Positions 45,485-53,625 are shown, counted from the first letter of the stretch. The stretch: 64,000 nt of DNA from Paenibacillus silvae (GCF_014639235.1 NZ_BMFU01000004.1:613222-677221); one strand, 5' to 3'. The notes: generated by a model not told the origin, from the sequence alone. Made by a program: numbers and translations.

Positions 45485-46024
45485 ATGTTGAAGAAACGTG
45501 AACTGCATGAATGTCAATCGCTGTACAGTTTGATGATGGACCCCGCAGTTTTTCCTTATGTTCGTTACGCATGTCAGTCCCAGGAAGAGATGATGTTTTT
45601 AACCCGGCAGTTGATTGCGGAAGAAGAGCAGGGAACCGTCATTTCACGTACGATTTTGAATGAGACAGGTACGGCCATCGGTACAATTGATCTGTATCAC
45701 ATTGTGAAACACACCGGATTTCTGGCAACGTGGATTGGTGCGCCCTATTTCGGGAATGGGTACAGCCAGCGAGCGAAGTCGGCTTTTTTGACAGAACTGT
45801 TTCTTGAGCACGGAATGCAGACGGTGTTTATGAAAATACGCAAGCAAAATGTCCGTTCCCGCAAAGCTGTGGAGAAGCTGCCTTTTGTCAGTCTCGCTCA
45901 TGACCTGTACCCTGAAATCGTCAGGAACATTAATATGGAGCAGCCTATATTCGATCTATATCATGTGGATAGGGACTCATTTCTCGCCAGCGGATTGGAG
46001 CCGCAGCACATGATGGTGACGTAA
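45485..46024 (+). CDS. GNAT-like N-acetyltransferase with degenerate acetyl-CoA loop
   Basis: The 179-aa protein has the RimJ/RimL-type layout: LKKRELHECQSLYSLMMDPA at the start, TAIGTIDLYHI, and motif B RSRKAVEKLPF. The acetyl-CoA loop GNGYSQRAKSAF lacks the usual second glycine of Q/RxxGxG. ATG 45485 is used, with GGGTGG about 8 bases upstream; GTG 45473 is in frame but too close to its possible ribosome site. The gene stands between two terminator-like hairpins. Confidence 0.78.
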   Translation: MLKKRELHECQSLYSLMMDPAVFPYVRYACQSQEEMMFLTRQLIAEEEQGTVISRTILNETGTAIGTIDLYHIVKHTGFLATWIGAPYFGNGYSQRAKSAFLTELFLEHGMQTVFMKIRKQNVRSRKAVEKLPFVSLAHDLYPEIVRNINMEQPIFDLYHVDRDSFLASGLEPQHMMVT

Positions 46025-46074
46025 ACTTTTAATCACACGATGTAATGCACAGGTATACGTTGAAAAAAGTACAT

Positions 46075-46103
46075 CAGCGCCGTCAGCTATGACGACGCTG
46101 TTT
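46075..46103 (+). terminator. Weak intrinsic terminator
   Basis: CAGCG-C-CGTCA pairs with TGACG-A-CGCTG around GCTA, followed by only three T. It lies after the preceding GNAT gene. Confidence 0.5.
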
Positions 46104-46199
46104 GATATGCAGAAATATGGCATTTTCGCAGTCCGTTGAATTCACGGATGGAAGAAGATGGATTATACTAAAGTGAGTTGCATGAAGGAGAGGATTAAA

Positions 46200-46532
46200 T
46201 TGAGAAGCAATATATGGATTCCCATCGATCACATTCAGGATCAAGAGCCAATCTGGGCAGGAACCAGAATACGAATGTTTGAGTTATCCCCGAACGGAGT
46301 CGAGCAGAACGAACAGAAGCAAAACAAGGCAGAGCATTCAGAGCAGTACATGGAATATTTGCTTTCGTACATACATGGCAATTCGGATGAGCTTCAGTTG
46401 ACCTGTTTGACACAGGGGGAGGCCGGAAATATCGGAGCAGTCATCTCCAAGGACCTGCCGAACCATTACACTTTGGCTCAAATGTTAAAAGCCATGCTGG
46501 CGGGAACGTATAGCGAAGTACTTTTTGAATAA
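46200..46532 (+). CDS. Hypothetical protein, 110 aa
   Basis: I do not recognise the family. TTG 46200 is chosen as start because GGAGAGGA lies 6 bases upstream; in-frame ATGs at 46158 and 46182 lack ribosome sites. The sequence begins MRSNIWIPIDHIQDQEPIWAG (short form RSNIWIPIDHIQ), has a glutamine/lysine-rich middle and ends in a helix (LAQMLKAMLAGTYSEVLFE). It is soluble and small. It slightly overlaps the possible leader of the next membrane protein gene, and both may be cotranscribed. Confidence 0.55.
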   Translation: MRSNIWIPIDHIQDQEPIWAGTRIRMFELSPNGVEQNEQKQNKAEHSEQYMEYLLSYIHGNSDELQLTCLTQGEAGNIGAVISKDLPNHYTLAQMLKAMLAGTYSEVLFE

Positions 46533-46563
46533 AACAGATCATAGATGTGGGAGGTTTTACCTT

Positions 46564-46818
46564 TTGAATCAGATGAACAAGATTTTAGGTGTTGTATTGA
46601 TGATTGCTAGTGTGTTTATATCCACGCTGGAGCGCATATCGGTGAGATTATCGGCTGCACTGGTAGAGGCGGGAAGCGGCTCGCAGCAAGGTCTGCGGGA
46701 GGTAACTCGAACAGTCGATGTGCCTACAGGACTGCTGGTGTATTTCATGTTTTTTGTCGGATTTGTTCTACTGGTTGCCGGTTTCCCCGGGAGCTACAAG
46801 AGGAAGGATCGAGAATAG
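46564..46818 (+). CDS. Small membrane protein, hypothetical
   Basis: The 84-aa product has two membrane helices (ILGVVLMIASVFIST and GLLVYFMFFVGFVLLVAGF) joined by a polar loop. TTG 46564 has GGGAGG eight bases upstream; ATG 46573 is also possible. Its C-terminus is basic (SYKRKDRE). No function is recognised. Confidence 0.6.
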   Translation: MNQMNKILGVVLMIASVFISTLERISVRLSAALVEAGSGSQQGLREVTRTVDVPTGLLVYFMFFVGFVLLVAGFPGSYKRKDRE

Positions 46819-46892
46819 ATGAAAGAAGGAAATGACGGAGGATGATTGCAAGCAGGAAATACTGAAGAATCGTATGAAAAGGAGGGATTGGC

Positions 46893-47750
46893 CTGTCTAA
46901 ACATCAGGAGGAACGGCTGGCTGGAGGGAACGTGAACGAAGTGGTACGTGTTGGAGAGACGGTGCTCCGGAGCGCAAAGCCGAATGAGTATGCGAATGAA
47001 CTGTTGTTGTTTCTGGAAAAGCAGGGCTTCCATCAAGCACCGCGATACCTTGGTATGGATGAGAAGGGAAGGGAGATGCTTTCTTATCTGGAGGGAGACG
47101 TGCCAGGTGATGATTATCCAGAGATTGACGCATATATGTGGTCAGACGAAGCATTGATTGCAGCTGCTCAACTGCTGAGAACATACCACGATGCGACGGC
47201 TAGTTTTACAACGAGGGCCCAGCCGGGCAATCGGTTTCCCGGGATGCAGGTCTTGAGAAAGGGACTGGAAGTTGAAAATACATGGTTAGTAGAATCTGAG
47301 TTAGAACTGGAAGTGGTCTGCCACAATGATTTTGCGCCGTACAACCTGGTGTTCAGGAATGGTTTGCCGCAGGGAGTGATTGATTTTGATATGGCTGCTC
47401 CGGGTCCGCGGTTATGGGATATTGCTTACACCCTGTATACCTGTGTTCCTCTGGCGAGTTTTTCACCTTTGACTTCAGGTCATGGTAAAGCTGTTACATC
47501 CTATAATAAAGAGAGCCATGCAGCTATTCGGAAAAGACGGATCAAGCTGTTTATGGATGCCTACGCAATGAAGGTTTCACCGACTATGAAAAATTGGGTG
47601 GTGTCGCGTATACGCTTTATGTGCAGAACATTAGAGGAGCGCGCGGCAGCTGGGGATGCTGCCTTTGTTAAGATGGTCGAAGAAGGTCATTTGGCTCACT
47701 ATGAGCAGGAGGTGCTTTTTCTGGAGCAGCATTGGCAGGATTGGGCATGA
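46893..47750 (+). CDS. APH-fold phosphotransferase, probable CTG start
   Basis: The 285-aa kinase-like protein has the catalytic motif CHNDFAPYNLVF and the metal-binding GVIDFDMAAPGPRLWDIAY. A start at GTG 46932 would leave only 3 bases after GGAGGG and would cut off RLAGGNVNEVVRVG, a segment I recall as conserved in this family. CTG 46893, six bases after GGAGGG (46881-46886), restores it, giving the N-terminus SKHQEERLAGGN. The gene lies at the end of the small-enzyme group. Acceptor substrate unknown. Confidence 0.78.
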   Translation: MSKHQEERLAGGNVNEVVRVGETVLRSAKPNEYANELLLFLEKQGFHQAPRYLGMDEKGREMLSYLEGDVPGDDYPEIDAYMWSDEALIAAAQLLRTYHDATASFTTRAQPGNRFPGMQVLRKGLEVENTWLVESELELEVVCHNDFAPYNLVFRNGLPQGVIDFDMAAPGPRLWDIAYTLYTCVPLASFSPLTSGHGKAVTSYNKESHAAIRKRRIKLFMDAYAMKVSPTMKNWVVSRIRFMCRTLEERAAAGDAAFVKMVEEGHLAHYEQEVLFLEQHWQDWA

Positions 47751-47758
47751 ATTTCTTC

Positions 47759-47901
47759 TAACGATTTCAGATGACGCTATTGGCTCTCATTTGGCTCTGC
47801 TGGGAATTTAACGAATTTGAGTGACGTTATTTTGTGAAATTAGCTCATTTTGATAGGATTGAAGCTGCTTTTTGGTAGAATAGCGCTTCTGAGATTCGTT
47901 A
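47759..47901. repeat. Three copies of a 23-bp intergenic repeat (two direct, one inverted)
   Basis: The 308-base gap without genes contains three 23-base units: 47759-47781 and 47809-47831 on the plus strand and 47879-47901 on the minus strand. Their consensus begins TAACGA and ends CGYTATT, with AG near the middle. Units two and three could fold on each other as an RNA hairpin. It resembles dispersed intergenic repeats I recall from Paenibacillus, but this is not checked. A TATAAT at 47997-48002 lies further downstream, before the peroxidase gene. Confidence 0.7.
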
Positions 47902-48058
47902 CATTTTTAAAACGTTACATAAAGGGCAAATAAGGCTCGTGGGAATCGTTAGCGCAAAATCTAAAGCTTCCTCAATACAAGCGGACTCACTTCGTATATA
48001 ATGAAAAGGAATTCTATATTTAGTAACTACATAACTATTGCGAGGTGCACACAGACTT

Positions 48059-48607
48059 ATGCCAACCATCTATGACTTCACCGTAACCCGTACGAATGGA
48101 GAGCGTTTTCCGCTCTATCAATATGAAGGCAAGCCTGTACTGATTGTGAACACGGCAAGCAAATGCAAATATACACATCAATTCGATGATATTCAAAAGC
48201 TTTATGATGAGTACAAAGACCAGGGCCTGCAAATTATCGGTTTCCCATGCAACCAGTTTGCGGAGCAGGAGCCGGGCAGCAGTGCAGAAGCGGAGTCTTT
48301 TTGCCAGATTAACTACGGGGTGAAATTCCCGATGTTTGCCAAGCTGGATGTGAATGGCGAGACAGCGCATCCGCTATACGACTTTTTGAAAAAATCGGGT
48401 CCGTTTGCCGGCTTTGATGAGAGTGACATTCAGGCCAAGCTGCTCAAGCTGATGGTGGCGGATAAAGCGCCAGAGTGGCTGCATGGCGATGCAATCAAAT
48501 GGAATTTTACAAAATTCCTGATTGATGCAGAAGGTCAAGTGGTTCGGCGGTTTGAACCGGTTGCACCTATGGATGAGATCAAAGCAAGCATCCAGGAGCT
48601 GTTATAA
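48059..48607 (+). CDS. Glutathione peroxidase family protein with an insertion
   Basis: This 182-aa thiol peroxidase reduces peroxides in the cytoplasm, probably with thioredoxin or bacillithiol rather than glutathione. The catalytic cysteine is Cys36 in NTASKCKYT, with Gln66 in FPCNQF and Trp148 in KWNFTKFL completing the site. An extra stretch of about 20 residues (GFDESDIQAKLLKLMVADKA region) makes it longer than the usual 160. ATG 48059 has GAGGTGCACACAGACTT upstream. It is monocistronic. Confidence 0.9.
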   Translation: MPTIYDFTVTRTNGERFPLYQYEGKPVLIVNTASKCKYTHQFDDIQKLYDEYKDQGLQIIGFPCNQFAEQEPGSSAEAESFCQINYGVKFPMFAKLDVNGETAHPLYDFLKKSGPFAGFDESDIQAKLLKLMVADKAPEWLHGDAIKWNFTKFLIDAEGQVVRRFEPVAPMDEIKASIQELL

Positions 48608-48681
48608 AAAAGGTAGTCTGTCAGCGGGGGTAGTGAAGCATAATATAATTCCCGCTTTCGTTATGGACAGGAGGTGATGAC

Positions 48682-49539
48682 GTGCCCAGCATGATGCAGT
48701 TTACTGCGCCACTAGCGTATACCTACCGAGCTACAAGTCAGTTTGATCCCGGAAAGTCCGACGGTTTCCATTCGCATCCGCATTATGAAATTTACTATTT
48801 TCATGAGGGAGAGTGCACTTACATTATCGGGGATCGGGTATACAACCTGGAGCCAGGTGATCTGGTGCTCATGCATGGACTGACATTGCACCGGCCGCAT
48901 CCCAAAGCTGGCAAACCGTATGTGCGGACAACTCTTCACTTTGATCCTTCCGCTATACGCAGCAGTTTGCACCCGGATCGCATTCAGGAGGTGCTGAAGC
49001 CATTTGATGAGCTCGGCAATTGCCGGGTAAATCTTACTGGGGAGATTCGTTCAGAGTTTGAAGCGCTGCTGCAGGATTTGCATCAGTTATCCCGTCACGC
49101 TTCCAAGTTCAGAGAAGAGCGTATGCATATCCGGGTATGTGACCTGCTGTATTGTGTCGCGGAAATCTGTCAGGGACATGTGCAGGAACAACGCGTATCC
49201 TCGGAAAAAGAACGGCATGTCCAGCATATTATTCGATATGTAGATACGCATTATATGCAGGATATCGGGCTTGATGATCTGGCACAGGAGTTACATCTGT
49301 CCAAGCCCTATCTGGCAGGCATGTTCAAAGAAATGACAGGACTGACGATTTTTAAATATTTGTATGATCGCCGTATCAATCAGGCCAAGCTGCTGTTTCA
49401 GTTTCAGCCAGAGATGAGTGTGACGGAGGCCAGTCGATTGGCCGGTTTCAAACGTCTATCTCATTTCAGCCGAATTTTTAAACAGAGTGTGGGATGTTCG
49501 CCTGATCTGTATCGAAGTCAGCTACATCGCCAGATGTAA
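48682..49539 (+). CDS. AraC-family transcriptional regulator with cupin domain
   Basis: The 285-aa regulator has an N-terminal cupin (HSHPHYEIYYFHEGECTYII, NLEPGDLVLMHG) and a C-terminal AraC domain with helix-turn-helix units (LDDLAQELHLSKPYLAGMF and ASRLAGFKRLSHFSRIFKQS). GTG 48682 follows CAGGAGGTGATGAC. It has no adjacent transporter or enzyme in its own transcript, so its target is elsewhere. The upstream gap holds a weak hairpin (AGCGGG/CCCGCT) after the peroxidase gene. Confidence 0.9.
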   Translation: MPSMMQFTAPLAYTYRATSQFDPGKSDGFHSHPHYEIYYFHEGECTYIIGDRVYNLEPGDLVLMHGLTLHRPHPKAGKPYVRTTLHFDPSAIRSSLHPDRIQEVLKPFDELGNCRVNLTGEIRSEFEALLQDLHQLSRHASKFREERMHIRVCDLLYCVAEICQGHVQEQRVSSEKERHVQHIIRYVDTHYMQDIGLDDLAQELHLSKPYLAGMFKEMTGLTIFKYLYDRRINQAKLLFQFQPEMSVTEASRLAGFKRLSHFSRIFKQSVGCSPDLYRSQLHRQM

Positions 49540-49597
49540 TGCCAGGACAGATGCAAAACGAAGCTATGTAGCAAGTTTAATCTTTGTATCACTTCCA

Positions 49598-49628
49598 AGT
49601 CGACCCGTATGTGGGGTCGGCTTTTTTA
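49598..49628 (+). terminator. Intrinsic terminator of the AraC gene
   Basis: AGTCGACCC (49598-49606) pairs with GGGTCGGCT (49614-49622), followed by TTTTTT. Confidence 0.85.
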
Positions 49629-49795
49629 GTTTCATTTTCACAAATCACAACCAACAATAACGACCATGAATCGACACTGCCCAGAAGCAGCGGATGTTTA
49701 GAATCCCATGCGAACAGGTAAAGAAAGGTAAAGAAAGTTAAAGAATCGATATCTGTCAATGGACAAACATTTTCAAACTTGGGAGGCTGAGCGGC

Positions 49796-50044
49796 ATGAA
49801 TAAACAAACACCGGCACAAAATAAGAAAAATGGCACACGGGACAAGATGCATGACCAACCAGAACAATACAAGACGGAAAATGAAAGTATGCTGGATCGG
49901 TACGAGCAGGAACAGACTGTGGACCCGATTCCGATGCAGGATTTAAATATGGAAGCGCAGGAGGAGAAGAACAAACATCAAACCAAGAGTAATTCATCCA
50001 CGGAAGAAAAGTATCGTGCAGATTATCGGAAGAGGAATGAATGA
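49796..50044 (+). CDS. Small hydrophilic hypothetical protein, 82 aa
   Basis: The protein is extremely polar, rich in Lys, Asn, Gln and Glu, with no hydrophobic core, and is probably disordered. ATG 49796 follows TTGGGAGGCTGAGCGGC. The composition resembles small acid-soluble-type or stress proteins of spore formers, but no motif confirms this. A hairpin follows. Function unknown. Confidence 0.55.
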   Translation: MNKQTPAQNKKNGTRDKMHDQPEQYKTENESMLDRYEQEQTVDPIPMQDLNMEAQEEKNKHQTKSNSSTEEKYRADYRKRNE

Positions 50045-50076
50045 AAAAAGCAGTTATGGAAGCATAATGAGAAATA

Positions 50077-50140
50077 GGGAAAGATAAAAGCAAGCAACAC
50101 ATGCATTACTATGTTCGTCCTGCTTGTTTAACTTTCCATA
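50077..50140 (+). terminator. Possible terminator hairpin after the small polar gene
   Basis: GCAAGCA near 50096 pairs with TGCTTGT near 50121, and A-rich and T-rich flanks extend the stem (GGAAAG/CTTTCC). The T-rich segment is GTTTAACTTTCC, so termination is uncertain. Confidence 0.4.
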
Positions 50141-50156
50141 TAAATAAAATAGTTTA

Positions 50157-50192
50157 TTGACTAATGTATGTTACTATATTATAGTTACTGTG
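50157..50192 (+). promoter_or_regulatory. Sigma-A promoter with palindromic operator before the nitroreductase gene
   Basis: TTGACT (50157-50162), a 17-base spacer and TATAGT (50180-50185) form a good promoter. An imperfect palindrome, GTTACTATATTATAGTTAC (about 50170-50188), covers the -10. Its TTAC...GTTA/AGT form resembles operators of HxlR/DUF24 redox repressors (YodB, CatR) that control nitroreductases in Bacillus. The promoter is visible; the regulator is inferred. Confidence 0.65.
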
Positions 50193-50230
50193 TTGGCAAT
50201 GAATTAAAATTACTTAGGAGGCGTAAACGA

Positions 50231-50830
50231 ATGTCTACTTTTTTTGATGCATTGAAGAACAGAAGATCTTATTATGGAATAAGCAAGGAATCCACGATCT
50301 CGGATGCGAAAATTCAGGAAATCGTTGAAGAAGCGGTAAAGTATACACCGACCTCATTTAACTCACAAACCTCCCGCGCAGTGGTATTGCTGGGCGAGCA
50401 GCATGATAAACTGTGGAATCATACGGAAGAAATTTTGCGTGAAGTTGTTGGTAACGAAGAGGCTTTCCAGTCCACAGCTGAGAAAATGGCAGGTTTCCGT
50501 AGTGGTTATGGTACGGTTCTGTTTTTTGAAGACAACAATGTAATTGCACAGCTTCAACAAAACTTTGCAGCCTACGCTGATAACTTCCCGATCTGGGCAA
50601 ACCAATCCAACGGTATGCTTCAGCTCGTAATCTGGACTGCTCTGGAGCAAGAAGGGCTGGGTGCGTCTCTGCAGCACTACAATCCACTGATTGATGAAAA
50701 AGTGAAGCAGGAATGGAATATTCCGGAGAACTGGAGACTCATTGCGCAGATGCCATTTGGTAAACCAACAGCAACACCAGGTGAGAAAGAGTTCCAACCG
50801 ATCCAGGAGCGCGTGAAAGTGCACAAATAA
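50231..50830 (+). CDS. Nitroreductase family protein (FMN-dependent)
   Basis: The 199-aa flavoenzyme has the family start STFFDALKNRRSYYGISKES, where the Arg-rich segment binds FMN phosphate, and NYTPTSFNSQTSRAVVLL-like substrate/FMN region (seen as YTPTSFNSQTSRAVVLLG). The C-terminal part IAQMPFGKPTATPGEKEF also fits. It reduces nitro compounds or quinones with NAD(P)H in the cytosol. ATG 50231 has AGGAGGCGTAAACGA; a longer open frame starts upstream but includes the promoter. The promoter with palindrome at 50157 suggests thiol-stress or quinone induction. Confidence 0.92.
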   Translation: MSTFFDALKNRRSYYGISKESTISDAKIQEIVEEAVKYTPTSFNSQTSRAVVLLGEQHDKLWNHTEEILREVVGNEEAFQSTAEKMAGFRSGYGTVLFFEDNNVIAQLQQNFAAYADNFPIWANQSNGMLQLVIWTALEQEGLGASLQHYNPLIDEKVKQEWNIPENWRLIAQMPFGKPTATPGEKEFQPIQERVKVHK

Positions 50831-50862
50831 GTTTCGCCATTTCCAATATTTAACCACATACG

Positions 50863-50920
50863 GCCTCGCTTCAATTTGATACGATGAATATAATCGTAAA
50901 TTATTGAAGTGAGGCTTTTT
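50863..50920 (+). terminator. Intrinsic terminator overlapping the next gene's ribosome site
   Basis: GCCTCGCTTCAAT (50863-50875) pairs with ATTGAAGTGAGGC (50903-50915) with one G-T pair. An inner stem TACGAT/ATCGTA surrounds a loop, and TTTTT follows. The right arm contains GTGAGG, which is the likely ribosome site for GTG 50924. Confidence 0.85.
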
Positions 50921-50923
50921 ACT

Positions 50924-52558
50924 GTGAAAAAAATAAATATGAAACAAGCTTATCGTCCCCTGTGGAAAGCGATCCTTATCGGCGCTATTATGTTAGGTTC
51001 TGTGGCGGGTAATGGAGGCGGGATCGTTCATGCAGCAGGAAATCAGTCTGATTTTCAGGATACTCGCACAAGTTATGCAAGAGAAGCCATTGATCGTCTG
51101 GTGAATCAAGGGATTGTGGCTGGAACGACCGAGCATTCGTTTGAACCGAAAAAGGCGGTTACAAGAGCAGAATTTGCTTCGTTTGCTGTTCGCCTACTCG
51201 CGTTAAAGCCGGTCAAGAACAGCATGAATCCTTATGCAGATGTATCTGCTAAGGCTTGGTATTATGGCAACGTGGCAACTATGACCAATCTATCTATTCT
51301 GGAGGGGAAGGGCCAGCGTCTGTTTCAACCGAATGCATCCATCACTCGAGAAGAGGCAGCGGCACTGCTCGTGCGAATGCTCAAGCAGCGTCCCGTAGAA
51401 ATGAATAACCTGGCTGATACATATTCGGACGCAGCGGAGATTTCGACCTGGGCTCGGCCATATGTACAGACGGTGTATCGGCTTGGTTTAATGAGAGGCA
51501 GTGACGGTTTATTTCGGCCGGGTGAGCAGGTCACACGTGAAGAGGCAGCCGTAATGCTGGATGCTATACTCCAGAATCAGACTTGGGCCGCGCAGCTCAA
51601 GCGTAAAGACCAGCATGGCATCCAGCTGGGCTGGCAATATAACTCATCAACGGCGGAATTCATTAAGCAGGTGCAGCAGTCACCTGTAAATACACTGGTC
51701 CCGCGCTGGTTTTTCCTGAATGGGGATATGAGTGTATCCAATCATGTTGACTCCACTCTGATCTCATGGGCATCAAGTACAGATCGCAAGCTCTGGCCTT
51801 TGCTTGGCAATCGTTCCAACAAAGAGCTCACCCACCAGATGTTATCCAGTTCTGCGAATCGGGAAGCAGTAGTCAAACAAGTGACCAGTTTTGTAAGAAC
51901 CTACAAGCTGGGCGGGATCAATGTTGATTTTGAAAATGTAGACCCGTCTGATCGGGAAGGATTCACTGCTTTTGTGACTTCTTTAACAAACGCTCTGCAC
52001 AAGCTGGGTGCTGTTGTTTCAGTGGATGTCTCGCCTGATCTGGGCACAGATTGGACAGCTGCATTTGATTACGTCAAGCTGGGTGAGTTATCTGATTATA
52101 TGGTGCTGATGAGTTATGAGGAACACTGGAGCGGTGATCCGAAGCCAGGCTCAGTAGCTTCGCTGCCCTGGGTGGAGCGAGCGCTGGTAACAATGCTGAA
52201 CGAGGTGGCAAATGGCAAAACGATTCTGGCTTTACCGTTATATACTCGGGATTGGTCGATGACAAGTCCAGAGACAGCTTCATGGGATATTACGCTAGGA
52301 GAGCAGGGTACTCGGGCAGCCGCAACCGGTTCTCGAACACAATGGGATACAAGCCTGAGTCAGTACAGGATCAATTATACGGCCGCCCATGCTGCAAGAG
52401 AGATATGGGCAGAGGAAAGCCGCTCTCTTTCCGCCAAGGTGCTGATGAGCAGCGAGCAGAACATTGCAGGGCTGGCTTACTGGTACATGGGCGGTGAGAC
52501 AGCAGATGTATGGAATGCCATTACCAATGCGATGCGGTTTGAATCTTATACGTTTTAA
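50924..52558 (+). CDS. SLH-domain GH18 glycosidase (surface-anchored)
   Basis: This 544-aa protein has a signal peptide (cleaved near IVHAAG), three SLH modules (about residues 43-95, 100-155 and 163-217, for example EEAAVMLDAIL), and a GH18 domain. The catalytic motif is GGINVDFENVD with acid Glu337; Asp335 is present, but the preceding position carries Asn333 as in spore cortex-lytic YaaH/YdhD-type enzymes. SLH domains bind pyruvylated secondary wall polymer, so the enzyme works at the cell surface on peptidoglycan or chitin-like glycans. GTG 50924 is favoured over GTG 50909 and ATG 50939 from ribosome spacing. Confidence 0.88.
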   Translation: MKKINMKQAYRPLWKAILIGAIMLGSVAGNGGGIVHAAGNQSDFQDTRTSYAREAIDRLVNQGIVAGTTEHSFEPKKAVTRAEFASFAVRLLALKPVKNSMNPYADVSAKAWYYGNVATMTNLSILEGKGQRLFQPNASITREEAAALLVRMLKQRPVEMNNLADTYSDAAEISTWARPYVQTVYRLGLMRGSDGLFRPGEQVTREEAAVMLDAILQNQTWAAQLKRKDQHGIQLGWQYNSSTAEFIKQVQQSPVNTLVPRWFFLNGDMSVSNHVDSTLISWASSTDRKLWPLLGNRSNKELTHQMLSSSANREAVVKQVTSFVRTYKLGGINVDFENVDPSDREGFTAFVTSLTNALHKLGAVVSVDVSPDLGTDWTAAFDYVKLGELSDYMVLMSYEEHWSGDPKPGSVASLPWVERALVTMLNEVANGKTILALPLYTRDWSMTSPETASWDITLGEQGTRAAATGSRTQWDTSLSQYRINYTAAHAAREIWAEESRSLSAKVLMSSEQNIAGLAYWYMGGETADVWNAITNAMRFESYTF

Positions 52559-52610
52559 CAGCAATTTATGATCTCATCTATGTTAAATTTAAATTGTATT
52601 CTTATAACGG

Positions 52611-52652
52611 ACCCGAACCATTCGCATATGAAAGCGAAGGTTTGGGTTTTTT
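52611..52652 (+). terminator. Intrinsic terminator of the SLH-GH18 gene
   Basis: CCCGAACC-TTCGC pairs with GCGAA-GGTTTGGG, followed by TTTTTT (52647-52652). Confidence 0.85.
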
Positions 52653-52707
52653 GATTTTGGTTTAAGCTATGGAGTGAGAGTACTGGACACAAAGGAGGAG
52701 AGGAAGC

Positions 52708-53625
52708 ATGCGAGAGGTTGATTGCATTATTGTGGGTGGAGGACTCGCAGGGCTTCAAGCCGCCATCCAGCTTGGACGTTATTCCGTACACCAGATACTG
52801 GTGATCGATGCAGGAGAGGGACGATCAACACTATGTCGGACCTATCATAATATCCTTGGTTATCCTGAGGGCATATCGGGTAAAGAGCTCAGAGCACGAG
52901 GCCGGATGCAGGCCGAACGCACAGGAGTTCAATTTGAACAGGATCGTATCATTGAAGCCAGTCGTGTACAGGAGGAAAGAATCAGACTGAAAGGTTCCTC
53001 CGGCACGATCTATGAGGCGAAAACGGTGCTGCTGGCAACAGGCTTGTCGGATCGAATGCCTGACATTCCGGGTCTTAAACCTACATTGGGCAGAACGGTG
53101 TATGTATGCCCCGACTGTGATGGCTACGAAATTCAAGGACAGCGCACGATTCTGCTCGGAGCGGGCGAAGCCGGGGCCAATATGGCCATGGTTCTGATCG
53201 AACGTACAGATGATCTGTTATATATCAATCATGATCAGACACCGATCTCGGCAGAGCTGCATCGGCAGATGAAGCAAGCAGGGGTGCGTTATCTGGAAGC
53301 TGCCGTGCACGAGGTGCAGCAGCTGGAGGACGGTCATATTACGGGTGTGCTGACAGAGGATGGGCAGATTTACGAATCGGAGCGTGGTTTTATTGCGTTT
53401 GGTGGCAACCGGGTGCACTATGAACTGGCCGAGCAGCTAGGTGCAGTGATCGCGGACAACAAACATGTGGAAGCTGACCCGCGTAGCATGCAAGCAGCGC
53501 CTCAGGTGTGGATTGCCGGGGATTTGGGTCTGCATGCAGAGCAGGCCACTGTTGCGATGGGAGAAGGCTCGATTGCCGCAATCTGGATTCATAAAGAGCT
53601 GCAGCATATGAAAAAAACGGTCTGA
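52708..53625 (+). CDS. NAD(P)/FAD-dependent oxidoreductase, thioredoxin-reductase-like
   Basis: The 305-aa flavoprotein has an N-terminal FAD-binding loop GGGLAGLQAAIQLG and a redox motif VCPDCDGYEIQG with the CxxC of thioredoxin reductases. The second dinucleotide loop LLGAGEAGANMAM binds NAD(P)H, and the FAD-domain end has VWIAGDLGLHAEQ. It probably transfers electrons to a small thiol protein. ATG 52708 has AAAGGAGGAGAGGAAGC upstream. It is monocistronic between two terminators. Its physiological partner is unknown. Confidence 0.92.
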   Translation: MREVDCIIVGGGLAGLQAAIQLGRYSVHQILVIDAGEGRSTLCRTYHNILGYPEGISGKELRARGRMQAERTGVQFEQDRIIEASRVQEERIRLKGSSGTIYEAKTVLLATGLSDRMPDIPGLKPTLGRTVYVCPDCDGYEIQGQRTILLGAGEAGANMAMVLIERTDDLLYINHDQTPISAELHRQMKQAGVRYLEAAVHEVQQLEDGHITGVLTEDGQIYESERGFIAFGGNRVHYELAEQLGAVIADNKHVEADPRSMQAAPQVWIAGDLGLHAEQATVAMGEGSIAAIWIHKELQHMKKTV

